NCBI RefSeq assembly: GCF_000173075.1
Contig: NZ_ABVL01000017.1
Coordinates: 62,001-126,000 of the forward strand
Source of the DNA: Chthoniobacter flavus Ellin428
Lineage (GTDB): Bacteria; Verrucomicrobiota; Verrucomicrobiia; Chthoniobacterales; Chthoniobacteraceae
Reading direction: 5' to 3'
DNA: 64,000 nt
The notes under the pieces are model-generated. The model was not told the origin of the DNA. It saw nothing but the letters and a program-made list of their open reading frames with translations, and did not search any database. This document shows, in pieces, positions 52,178 through 59,569 of this stretch. A program made the position numbers and the translations under genes. Within the stretch, counting starts at the first letter, position 1. Every line of letters begins with the position of its first letter.

Positions 52178-53833
52178 CTACTTGGCCGGAACAAGTTTCG
52201 GCGCGTCGATCGTGTTGCCGTTTTGCGTGTGCACCAGCTTGGTCACCTTGCCGTCCTCGCCCCTCAGGAAGTGGATGCTGGCCTTGACCATGTGCCACTC
52301 GAAGCTGTCGTCGGCCGTGGGAAAGATGGGCATTTCGGGCTGCCCGGTGAGTTGGGCATAGAGCTGCCGGTCGTCCCGCCGGATGTTCAACACCGCGGCG
52401 GGGCCGTAGTAGTATTTGCCCACGAAGGCATCGAGTTGTTCGGGCGTGACCTTGGTGTCGGTCAGGCGCGGAGCGCGAAAGGTGTTGCCGTTCTGCGAGT
52501 GCCGCGCGGCGGTCACTTCGCCTTTGTCGTTGCGTAGAAATTGCACCTGCGCCGACGTGATTTTCCAAAAGAAAACATCCGGTGCTTTCGAGAAAATCTC
52601 GTATTTCTCCTGGCCGGTCAGTTGGGCGTATAGGTGATCGTTCTCCAGCGTCACGTTCATGATCGCGCTCAGGTAATCGTAACGACCGACAAAGGCCACG
52701 AAGGTTTTGGGATCGACCGCCTTGTCCTCCAACGGCTTGGGCAGTTGGGCGATTTCGTCGGCGAGGAAATGCTTCGCAAACTGGTGATTGAGAGCGGCCG
52801 GCTCGAGGCTGGGCTGGGGAGGCAGCGCATTGGCCAGCGCCACGAGGACGACCTTCTGTCCCGGCAGCCAGACCACATTGCTCGACCAACCCTGCAATCC
52901 ACCATTGTGCCAGATCGCGGGAAGCCCCTCAAAATCGGAGATCACCAGGCCGAAACCATAGTGGGAGGGATCGACCTCGGGCGGCAGCGGATAAGGCGTA
53001 GTCATCACCTTCAGCGACTCGGCATTGACCACGCGACCGGCGTGGAGCGTCTCGGTCCAGTGGAAGAGATCGCCAACCGTGGAATAAATCGCCCCCGCCC
53101 CACCGGCCCACGACATGTCCCAATCCAGCGCCAGAGTCGCCTTTCCACCCGCCACCGCGTAACCCTTGGCCGCGCCCGCTGGCGAATTCGCATTCACATA
53201 AATGCCAGTGTCCTTCATCCCGAGTGGCTCGAAAAACGTGGTTCGGAGGTAATCGGCGAGAGACTGCCCGGAAACTTTGGCCACGATCTCTCCAAGGAGG
53301 AAGTAGCCGGAATTGCAGTATTCGTAACGCGTCCCCGGAGCGAAGTTCGGTTTGTCCTTCTGCATCGAGACAATCAACGCCGTGGGTTCGATCGGCTTGG
53401 TCACGCCCGCGAAGAAATCGGGCCGCTCGGTATAGCTCTTCAGCCCGCTCGTGTGGGTGAGAAGATTCTTCAAGGTGATCTCCTTCGCATTTGGCAGATC
53501 GGGAAAGTATTTCGCGAGCGGATCGCTGATCGCCAGTTTACCCTCCTCGGCGAGTTTCATGATCGCCGAGGCGACGAACTGTTTCGTCACCGAGCCGATG
53601 CGAAATTTCGTCTCCGTGGTAATCGGAACCTTCTGCTCCACATCGGCCAGGCCGAAGCCGCCTTGGAAAAGAATTTGGCCATCGCGTGCCACGAGCACGG
53701 CCACGCCCGGCATGTCGGGCTTCACTTGAGCGCGAATGTGTTTCTCCGACCACTCCACGGGAGTTTCCGCAAAGACGCGGGGCAGGAGGAAGAGAGCCAG
53801 GAGCGACGCGCGGAGAAATACGGTGATCTTCAT
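52178..53833 (-). CDS. Beta-lactamase-fold serine hydrolase with two C-terminal DUF3471-like repeats
   Basis: A 551-residue secreted protein of the class C beta-lactamase/penicillin-binding fold. Signal peptide (LRASLLALFLLPRVFA). Catalytic Ser-X-X-Lys in FRIGSVTKQFVASAI (SVTK about residue 79), Tyr-X-Asn in YEYCNSGYFLLGE, and an HNGG-type third motif in IWHNGGLQGWSS. From about residue 365 there are two related 80-residue beta domains: VAFVGRYDYLSAIMNVTLEN and DAFVGKYYYGPAAVLNIRRD, each followed by LYAQLTGQ. Probable substrates are peptides or esters, not necessarily antibiotics. ATG 53833 is chosen for the leader. Confidence 0.87.
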   Translation of the reverse strand: MKITVFLRASLLALFLLPRVFAETPVEWSEKHIRAQVKPDMPGVAVLVARDGQILFQGGFGLADVEQKVPITTETKFRIGSVTKQFVASAIMKLAEEGKLAISDPLAKYFPDLPNAKEITLKNLLTHTSGLKSYTERPDFFAGVTKPIEPTALIVSMQKDKPNFAPGTRYEYCNSGYFLLGEIVAKVSGQSLADYLRTTFFEPLGMKDTGIYVNANSPAGAAKGYAVAGGKATLALDWDMSWAGGAGAIYSTVGDLFHWTETLHAGRVVNAESLKVMTTPYPLPPEVDPSHYGFGLVISDFEGLPAIWHNGGLQGWSSNVVWLPGQKVVLVALANALPPQPSLEPAALNHQFAKHFLADEIAQLPKPLEDKAVDPKTFVAFVGRYDYLSAIMNVTLENDHLYAQLTGQEKYEIFSKAPDVFFWKITSAQVQFLRNDKGEVTAARHSQNGNTFRAPRLTDTKVTPEQLDAFVGKYYYGPAAVLNIRRDDRQLYAQLTGQPEMPIFPTADDSFEWHMVKASIHFLRGEDGKVTKLVHTQNGNTIDAPKLVPAK

Positions 53834-53852
53834 GGAAGCGACGGTTGGGGAA

Positions 53853-53888
53853 GAACATCCAACATCCAGCACTGAACATCCAACCTCC
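53853..53888. repeat. Short 21-bp tandem repeat GAACATCCAAC
   Basis: GAACATCCAACATCCAGCACT is followed at once by GAACATCCAACCTCC, a 21-bp period, itself made of 7-bp AACATCC words. It lies 20 bp upstream of the beta-lactamase-fold gene start. It has the same short-word style as the palindromes in this window but no opposite arm. Confidence 0.6.
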
Positions 53889-53975
53889 AATTTAGGAGCG
53901 GCCGAGTTCAAAGCCGACCTCGACGCGGCTCTCGCGGCAAACCTCGCCGCGGCCCACTAGCGATGGCGACGCCGA

Positions 53976-54365
53976 TTACTTCGCCTCAGAACCAACGCAG
54001 GCGTTGAAATTCAGCAGATCATCGACAAACCGGAGGAGTTCCGAAGGCGACACCGGCTTCGGCAGTGTGGGCACGGACTCGGCCGCAGCCTCGTCGCGGG
54101 TCACTCCACCGGTCACAAAAGCGATGGGCACACCGCGCAGCGTCGGATCCTCCTGAAGCTTCGCCGCCACTTCTTCGCCATTCATCCCGTTGATCTCTTT
54201 ATCGAGCAGGATCAAATCGGGGCGGAATTCGCGGGCCGTATCGAGCGCCCGGCGACCGCAGGATTCCTCCCGGACCTCATAGCGGCCACTGCCTTCGAGA
54301 ACGATTTGAAAAATCGTCGTCAGGGCGACCTCGTCATCGACATGGAGAATTCGAAGAGTACTCAT
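53976..54365 (-). CDS. Single-domain response regulator (CheY-like)
   Basis: A 129-residue stand-alone receiver. Acidic pocket D10-D11 in ILHVDDEVALT, phosphoacceptor D55 in LILLDKEINGMNG, Thr in IAFVTGGV and Lys about 103 in LPKPVSPSE. No output domain. It has no kinase gene adjacent and may serve as a phosphate relay or diffusible regulator for one of the hybrid kinases. Confidence 0.92.
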   Translation of the reverse strand: MSTLRILHVDDEVALTTIFQIVLEGSGRYEVREESCGRRALDTAREFRPDLILLDKEINGMNGEEVAAKLQEDPTLRGVPIAFVTGGVTRDEAAAESVPTLPKPVSPSELLRFVDDLLNFNACVGSEAK

Positions 54366-54645
54366 CGGCCACGGATATTGCGACGGCGCGGGGGCATCGG
54401 CAAACGGATGAACAGCTTAAGGAACAACGCCACACGCGCCGTGTCCAATTGGGATTCGGAATTATTTTGACGGGCAATTTTCATAGACGCGTTTTTGATA
54501 AAGCCACGCGCGTGCCCATGCCACCGGGGGCGATTACGGAGAATGCGGGAGGGATACCCCTAACGCAGATCAGGGACAAGCCTGAGAACACAGAGACGAT
54601 CGATGCCTCGCGCCGACCAGTCACGGTAGTCAGTCCCGCAGAAAT

Positions 54646-54978
54646 CTACTCGTGATTCCGACTCAAGGTCTCCCGAAAGAGCCCGGAGGCCGTCGCGACC
54701 TGGAAACGCGCCGTGCTTCCATCCGCCTCCGTCTCCACCCGCCACTGATGTTGCGCCGCAAAGACTGTGATCCGCCGGCGCCGTTCCGAGGCGTCAAGCA
54801 GCTCTCCCTCCCACAGCAGGCCCAGGTCCTCAGAACTCGCCACGTAGTAATTGCGTTGCGACAGCCCTTCGCGGATGCGCGCCCGCAGTTGCAACCACGG
54901 AACGACGGTCGAATCCGAGGGAGAAACAACCACGGTGCGAGTGTGGCTATGGCTGGAGGACGCAACGGCATTACTCAT
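54646..54978 (-). CDS. Hypothetical protein, 110 residues
   Basis: A protein starting MSNAVASSSHSHTRTVVVSP with a regular alternating pattern afterwards (LQLRARIREGLSQRNYYVAS, RRRRITVFAAQHQWRVETEA). ATG 54978 is chosen, since the open frame upstream to 55050 lacks protein-like composition. There is no transmembrane segment. I recognise no family. The 280 bp to its left (54366-54645) hold nothing I can support as a gene. Confidence 0.5.
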   Translation of the reverse strand: MSNAVASSSHSHTRTVVVSPSDSTVVPWLQLRARIREGLSQRNYYVASSEDLGLLWEGELLDASERRRRITVFAAQHQWRVETEADGSTARFQVATASGLFRETLSRNHE

Positions 54979-55152
54979 AAAGAAAATGGGAAAATGGAGT
55001 TGGGGACAGTGTCGTCGATGACGTAGCCGAAGCTTCGCGACGCAGCCCACGAGACTTTAGCACAAATATCGAAGAACACACGCTTGCTTTCGCACTTCCC
55101 GGTGAGCTTGGATGGGAGCCCGAAGATATTTTTCTCCGCCGGCTTCTCTCTC

Positions 55153-55602
55153 ATGAAAACGATCATCGCGCTTGTCGATTTTTCCGATGTTACACAGCGA
55201 GTCCTCGAGCAGGCCACCATGCATGCGCACACCTACGGCGCCCGGCTCATTCTGGTGCACGTCGTGCCCGCCGAACCGGCAGTCGTGGAATTTGGCATCG
55301 CCTCCCCAACCCTGCTGCAGCCGCCTTCGGAGAAACGCGTCAAAAAGGATTACGGCCAACTCCTCCAACTGCAGGACTCACTGGCCGAATCCGGGGTCCA
55401 GGTCTCCGCGCAACAACTCGAGCAGGCCGATGTCGGCAAGGTCGTGGACCTTTGCCACGGCCTGGAGGCGGATCTTATCGTCGTCGGTACGCATCACCAC
55501 GGCGCCCTCTACCAGTTCTTCATCGGCACCTACACCGCGGATGTCCTGAAGAAGGCGCACTGCCCGGTCCTCGTGGTGCCGCCGGCGGAAAAGACCGCCT
55601 GA
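55153..55602 (+). CDS. Universal stress protein (UspA family)
   Basis: A 149-residue UspA-fold protein. MKTIIALVDFSDVTQRVLEQ gives the first strand with the nucleotide-contacting Asp. The ATP-binding loop reads VVGTHHHGALYQFFIGTYTA, a variant of G-X2-G-X9-G(S/T) with His-rich start, and the C-terminal strand is CPVLVVPP. Length is typical. It is likely induced under stress, but no regulatory site was seen. Confidence 0.93.
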   Translation: MKTIIALVDFSDVTQRVLEQATMHAHTYGARLILVHVVPAEPAVVEFGIASPTLLQPPSEKRVKKDYGQLLQLQDSLAESGVQVSAQQLEQADVGKVVDLCHGLEADLIVVGTHHHGALYQFFIGTYTADVLKKAHCPVLVVPPAEKTA

Positions 55603-55621
55603 CAGAACCGCCGCGACTGCA

Positions 55622-55912
55622 TCATCCTCGCGGCTCACGACGCGGCGCGATCGGTGGCACAGGCCCGCTTTTGTGTTGTTCCCGCCGCACGCGGGCATGC
55701 GGTGGCTCTTCCGTCGGTATCTGCCGCGCGTTGCACATGCAGCAGCGCCACGGGCGTTCGTCCTCACGACGGCGGAGGAACCACCACGGAATCGCCCACA
55801 AACCGCAGGTCACGATGGTGCCCAGCATGTGGCGATAAGTTTCCAGGCCGCGTTTGGTGAAACGCCGCAACTGCCCGCATCGTTCGCAGTAAAAGGAAGT
55901 GAAGTGGCGCAT
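55622..55912 (-). CDS. Small zinc-ribbon-like protein
   Basis: A 96-residue protein with two Cys pairs, FYCERCGQLRRFTKR and WRCCMCNARQIP, separated by a hydrophobic stretch (MLGTIVTCGLWAIPWWFL). This would form either a zinc ribbon around a membrane-inserted hairpin or a membrane-anchored rubredoxin-like knuckle. The C-terminus is Arg/Pro-rich and probably disordered. Function unknown. Its stop lies inside a 7-bp hairpin (GCCGCGA...TCGCGGC, 55610-55634) shared with the end of the convergent usp gene. Confidence 0.6.
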   Translation of the reverse strand: MRHFTSFYCERCGQLRRFTKRGLETYRHMLGTIVTCGLWAIPWWFLRRREDERPWRCCMCNARQIPTEEPPHARVRREQHKSGPVPPIAPRREPRG

Positions 55913-56025
55913 CTATTGGGGGCGAAAGGAGGAAACTCGTGCTCCTGCGTATATCTCCAACCATCTTGTGGTGGAAACCTTTACACAAATTCGCTTTTCC
56001 CATCAGCCGATTCGCCCCCCTTTCT

Positions 56026-56337
56026 CTACGCCCGGGGCGCGGCACGGACCACCGCTCGCGGCATCGGGAAAACCTCGGCGCGAAAACCGACATCGGCCTT
56101 GATGACCGGATCCCCCGCCGTGAGAGAAGCCGGATCGACCTCGTCCGGCAATTCCAACAGGCCCATGCCAAAGCCGCCCGCCGGATCAGCCACCGGACCG
56201 AAGCCCACGGCGTATCCTCGTTCCAATTGACCGCGCCAGTAGCCAGCGTGTTCCTGCATGAGTTGGAGTTCCGCCGGCGTCATGTCCTGCATGAAAGTCG
56301 GGCGCGGCGGGAGCAGTTTGAAGAAATAGTATTTCAT
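56026..56337 (-). CDS. YciI-like protein
   Basis: A 103-residue protein of the YCII/dimeric alpha-beta barrel group: MKYYFFKLLPPRPTF, then MTPAELQLMQEHAGYWRGQL with the family His-Ala-X-Tyr pattern, GFGPVADPAGGFGMGLLELP and GDPVIKADVGFRAEVFPMP. Members are small enzymes or domains of unknown role. Divergent from the glutathionyl-hydroquinone reductase gene, 104 bp apart. Confidence 0.85.
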   Translation of the reverse strand: MKYYFFKLLPPRPTFMQDMTPAELQLMQEHAGYWRGQLERGYAVGFGPVADPAGGFGMGLLELPDEVDPASLTAGDPVIKADVGFRAEVFPMPRAVVRAAPRA

Positions 56338-56441
56338 CGCCCTGGCGTTGTGCCCCGAAAAAGCCGTTCAGGAAAGGATTTCGCCACGCGATAGGAACGC
56401 CAATGCTCGCGCAAACGTCAGGTGTTGCTACATTCACCGCC

Positions 56442-57392
56442 ATGAGCGCGCAGTTTCCGGATGAACAGAACGACGACGGCGAATTCGAACGGCAGGAAGA
56501 TGCCTTTCGCGACTGGGTTTCCTCCGACGGCTCCACAGCTTATCCAGCGGAACCCGGCCGCTATCACCTCTATGTTTCGCTCGCCTGTCCTTGGGCCAGC
56601 CGCACGGTCATCGTTCGCCATCTTCTAGGGCTGGAAGAGGCGGTCGGCTGCACCGTCGTCGATCCGATCCGCGACGAACGCGGTTGGGCATTTCGCGATG
56701 GCCCCGGCTACAGCCACGACCCCATCGAGGGCTTTAGTTTTTTGAGCCAGGCCTACACGACGACCGATCCGCAATTCCAGGGTCGCGTCACCGTCCCGGT
56801 GCTTTGGGACAAAACCACGCGGCGCATCGTGAACAATTCCGAGGACGACATCTGCCGGATGTTTGCCGAGGCCTTCACCGGCTTGGTGGCTCCCGGTGGC
56901 ACATTGCCCGACCTCTTTCCCAAGGAAATCGAAGACGACCATCGCAAGCTGGCCGAATTCATCTATTCGCGGGTGAACAACGGCGTCTACCGTGCCGGCT
57001 TCGCCTCCAGCCAACGGGCCTACGAGAATGCCTTTCGCATTCTCTTCGCTGCGCTCGATGAACTCGACACCCGACTCGCCACGCGTCGCTACCTTTTCGG
57101 CTCCAAACCCGTCGAGGCGGACTGGCGTCTCTTTTGCACGCTCGTCCGCTTCGATGCTGTCTACTTCGGGCACTTCAAGTGCAACCTGCGACGCATCTTC
57201 GACTACGCGCATCTCGACGGCTATTTGCGCGATCTCTACCAACTGCCGGGCATCGCCGGGACGGTCAATCTCGACCACATCAAGCGGCACTACTACTACA
57301 CCCACGACGATATCAACCCGACGCGGATCGTGCCCCTCGGTCCCCTGCTCGACTTCACCCGACCTCATGGCCGAGAGAAGCTGAGTGGGTGA
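56442..57392 (+). CDS. Glutathionyl-hydroquinone reductase (Xi-class GST, YqjG/ECM4)
   Basis: A 316-residue Xi-class glutathione transferase. The catalytic Cys is C49 in YVSLACPWASRTVIVRHLLG; other hallmarks are DPIRDERGWAF, VPVLWDKTTRRIVNNSEDDI, NNGVYRAGFASSQRAYE, LFGSKPVEADWRLFCTLVRF and KRHYYYTHDDINPTRIVPLG. It reduces glutathionyl-hydroquinones, linked to quinone and chlorophenol detoxification. ATG 56442 matches the family N-terminus. Confidence 0.94.
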   Translation: MSAQFPDEQNDDGEFERQEDAFRDWVSSDGSTAYPAEPGRYHLYVSLACPWASRTVIVRHLLGLEEAVGCTVVDPIRDERGWAFRDGPGYSHDPIEGFSFLSQAYTTTDPQFQGRVTVPVLWDKTTRRIVNNSEDDICRMFAEAFTGLVAPGGTLPDLFPKEIEDDHRKLAEFIYSRVNNGVYRAGFASSQRAYENAFRILFAALDELDTRLATRRYLFGSKPVEADWRLFCTLVRFDAVYFGHFKCNLRRIFDYAHLDGYLRDLYQLPGIAGTVNLDHIKRHYYYTHDDINPTRIVPLGPLLDFTRPHGREKLSG

Positions 57393-57479
57393 GACCACGC
57401 CGCAGCGTCCGGCAAATACGCTGAGCGAATCACGACAGCGTCGGTGGCCCGCCCTTTCGTATTGCGGCTCCCGCCCGAA

Positions 57480-57950
57480 CTACTTCGTCTTCGGCGGAAC
57501 GCTCAGCACCGTCCCGATCGAAAGCTTCTTCTCGTCGGTGATGTGATTGGCCGTCTTCAGCGCCGTCACGGATACGCCGTACTGGCTGGCGATGCCGCCA
57601 AGTGTTTCACCCTTGGCCACCGTGTGTGTGGTATGGAAGCCACCCACCGTCGCAGCCGGCTTCTTGGGCGTGTAGGGTCTGGCCACTACCGGCTTGGGCG
57701 TGCTGACCGGTTTCTCCGGCCCAGTCCCCCGGTGATGGACATAGTCGGCCAGCGCCGGGTCGATCTGGATGATCTTCGCCTCGAGCTTTCGGTCAGCCTC
57801 TTCATAAGCCGCCCGCACCTTCGGATCCCGCAGCGCGATCGTGCGCTCCTGCTGGTATTCCTGTTCCAGGCTGGCCGAGGAAGTAGCGTGCAAAACAGGC
57901 GAAGCGAAAACGGCAACGGAGAGTGCGAGGACAGCGTATTTAGGGGTCAT
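57480..57950 (-). CDS. Secreted LysM-domain protein
   Basis: A 156-residue exported protein. The leader (YAVLALSVAVFASPVLHA) is followed by a charged helical segment with EQEYQQERTIALRDPKVRAA, a Pro/Lys linker, and a single C-terminal LysM: THTVAKGETLGGIASQYGVS, then TALKTANHITDEKKLSIGTV. It binds peptidoglycan. An ATG at 57956 two codons earlier is also possible. The region upstream holds a palindrome. Confidence 0.85.
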   Translation of the reverse strand: MTPKYAVLALSVAVFASPVLHATSSASLEQEYQQERTIALRDPKVRAAYEEADRKLEAKIIQIDPALADYVHHRGTGPEKPVSTPKPVVARPYTPKKPAATVGGFHTTHTVAKGETLGGIASQYGVSVTALKTANHITDEKKLSIGTVLSVPPKTK

Positions 57951-58001
57951 GGCCATCGCATAACCGACCGAGCCACTCCACCGCAAGCTCAGCTTGAGAA
58001 T

Positions 58002-58095
58002 GTAGACGAGCGGCCACAAAAAGACGCAGCGGGCACAAAAATTTGCCGGCCGAAGCCGACCGTCTTTTGCGCCTTCTGTGCCTCTTCGTGGCTAC
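58002..58095. repeat. Composite palindrome with GGCRCAAAA words
   Basis: Left arm: GTAGACGAGCGGCCACAAAA then AGACGCAGCGGGCACAAAAA. Right arm, read as its reverse complement: GTAGCCACGAAGAGGCACAG then AAGGCGCAAAAGACGG. The arms share the pattern GCCACRAARAGRCRCAG...GGCRCAAAA. They fill the gap between the start of the LysM gene and the end of gntK on the minus strand. Confidence 0.7.
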
Positions 58096-58115
58096 CCTCT
58101 GCCGATTGCGGCCCG

Positions 58116-58703
58116 TTACGACCGCATCGCAAACGGATGCAGTTGCGGCATCGCCTGCCACACCAGGTCGGCCACGCCATCGGGCGGCTCCGTCCCTACC
58201 TCGACGCGGACGATCGAAGGCTCTGCTTTGGTGTCGGGCGGTTCCGCGGCATCGAGCTGCGAACTCAGCAGCGAAGCCGGGAAAAAATGGGTGTGCGCTG
58301 CTTCGCGTGCCTCGAGCCGCTGCTTCAAGACCTCCGGCTTCACGTCGAGCCAGGCGATCGCCACCTGGCCGCCCACCATGCGCGCTTCATTCACATAAGT
58401 GCGGAAGCGATCCCGCGTGCGGCGCCGCAAGCACGAGCAAGCGATGATCACGCTTTCCCCACGTCGCCGCCAGGCAATCATCCCGCCGATGATGCGCTCC
58501 GCCCAATTCTGGCGGTAAGCATCGGACAACGGCTGGCCGCTCTTCATCTGCTCCACTGCCTCGCGGCTGTGGTAATCGTCCGCGTCAATCAGCGGCAGGC
58601 TCATCTCCCTGGCCAGGGCCTCGGCCACCACGCTCTTTCCAGAGCCGCTGGGCCCGGCCACGATCAAGGCATACCAACGGTCTCTAACTAGCAAATCCGA
58701 CAT
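58116..58703 (-). CDS. Gluconokinase (GntK family)
   Basis: A 195-residue P-loop kinase that phosphorylates gluconate to 6-phosphogluconate. Walker A VAGPSGSGKSVVAEALA, the substrate loop PLIDADDYHSREAVEQMKSG with DDYH in place of DDFH, QPLSDAYRQNWAERI, IIACSCLRRRTRDRFR and THFFPASLLSSQLDAAEPP. ATG 58703 starts directly before the domain. The SMP-30 lactonase at 13052 could supply gluconate-type acids, although they are far apart. Confidence 0.92.
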   Translation of the reverse strand: MSDLLVRDRWYALIVAGPSGSGKSVVAEALAREMSLPLIDADDYHSREAVEQMKSGQPLSDAYRQNWAERIIGGMIAWRRRGESVIIACSCLRRRTRDRFRTYVNEARMVGGQVAIAWLDVKPEVLKQRLEAREAAHTHFFPASLLSSQLDAAEPPDTKAEPSIVRVEVGTEPPDGVADLVWQAMPQLHPFAMRS

Positions 58704-58867
58704 GAATGATTCCTTTCGATGAGGAAGAGAGAGGGGCGTAAACGCATGATGGGCGCCACAGTGCAAAGGTTTGGCCGCGCCTGCCAAGCATTCTGTTGAA
58801 TCGGCGACCGGCGCCGCCCTTCAGCACGTTCGGTCCTGGACAACGGTTTCCAAAAATTCCAACCATC

Positions 58868-58879
58868 GGGGTTTTCCCC
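58868..58879. promoter_or_regulatory. GGGG-TTTT-CCCC inverted repeat upstream of the cupredoxin-kinase-porin operon
   Basis: A 4+4 GC inverted repeat with a TTTT spacer followed by TATCTA, 45 bp upstream of the cupredoxin ATG in the divergent region with gntK. It could be an operator or part of a promoter. A loosely similar GGGATACCCCTAA occurs near 54550. No binding protein is known to me. Confidence 0.4.
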
Positions 58880-58924
58880 TATCTACGACGGCACACCCAT
58901 TGCTGGATTTTCATCCACCTTTTC

Positions 58925-59569
58925 ATGCGCCTACCCCTTTTTTTGCCCATCGTCTGCGTATTATTGCTGATACGCACGACCTGTCTGGCCGATACGGTCA
59001 TCGAGGGACACGTCACGCTGCCGAAATCGCACGCCGCTCCGGTGATGAACAAGCGTTATGAGATCGTGACGAAAAACGGCGTCGTGGCTACCGACCCACC
59101 CCGCGCGGTTGTCTATCTGGAAGGGAAATTTTCCAAGCCGGCCAACCTGCCCGTGCAGCAAATGGCGCAGAAGAACCTCGCCTTCGTCACGCCGCTGCTC
59201 GCCGTGCAGGCCGGCACGAAGGTCGAGTTCCCGAATCTCGACGACACCTTTCACAACATCTTTTCCTACTCCCCGGCCAAGCGCTTCGACCTCGGTCGCT
59301 ACCGGTCGGATGAGCGACCGATCCCCTCACAAGTCTTCGATGTGGCCGGGCTCGTCACGCTGCATTGCGACATCCACGAGCACATGCGCGGGCTCATCCT
59401 CGTCCTCGACACCCCGCACTTCACCACCAGCGATACCGAAGGGCACTATCGCCTGACCGGGCTACCCGCCGGTCACTACACGCTCAAGGCCTGGGTGGAT
59501 AGCAAGACGACCAAGGAACAGCCGGTGGACCTGAAAAGCGGAGGGACGCTGCACCTCGACTTCCCGTGA
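58925..59569 (+). CDS. Secreted cupredoxin-like protein (methylamine-utilisation type)
   Basis: A 214-residue exported protein. Leader (FLPIVCVLLLIRTTCLA). The cupredoxin part has VYLEGKFSKP, VEFPNLDDTFHNIFSYSPAK (first Cu His) and LVTLHCDIHEHMRGLILV (Cys, His and Met ligands), so the type 1 copper site looks complete. The end (EGHYRLTGLPAGHYTLKAWV) is a carboxypeptidase-regulatory-like sandwich. The stop overlaps the GTG start of the next gene (GTGA). The protein may deliver or sense copper or electrons for the kinase or porin (inference). Confidence 0.82.
   Translation: MRLPLFLPIVCVLLLIRTTCLADTVIEGHVTLPKSHAAPVMNKRYEIVTKNGVVATDPPRAVVYLEGKFSKPANLPVQQMAQKNLAFVTPLLAVQAGTKVEFPNLDDTFHNIFSYSPAKRFDLGRYRSDERPIPSQVFDVAGLVTLHCDIHEHMRGLILVLDTPHFTTSDTEGHYRLTGLPAGHYTLKAWVDSKTTKEQPVDLKSGGTLHLDFP

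Noticed and set aside
54449..54655. A 68-codon frame in the 54.4-54.65 kb gap
   Set aside because: No ribosome site, composition or motif supports it.
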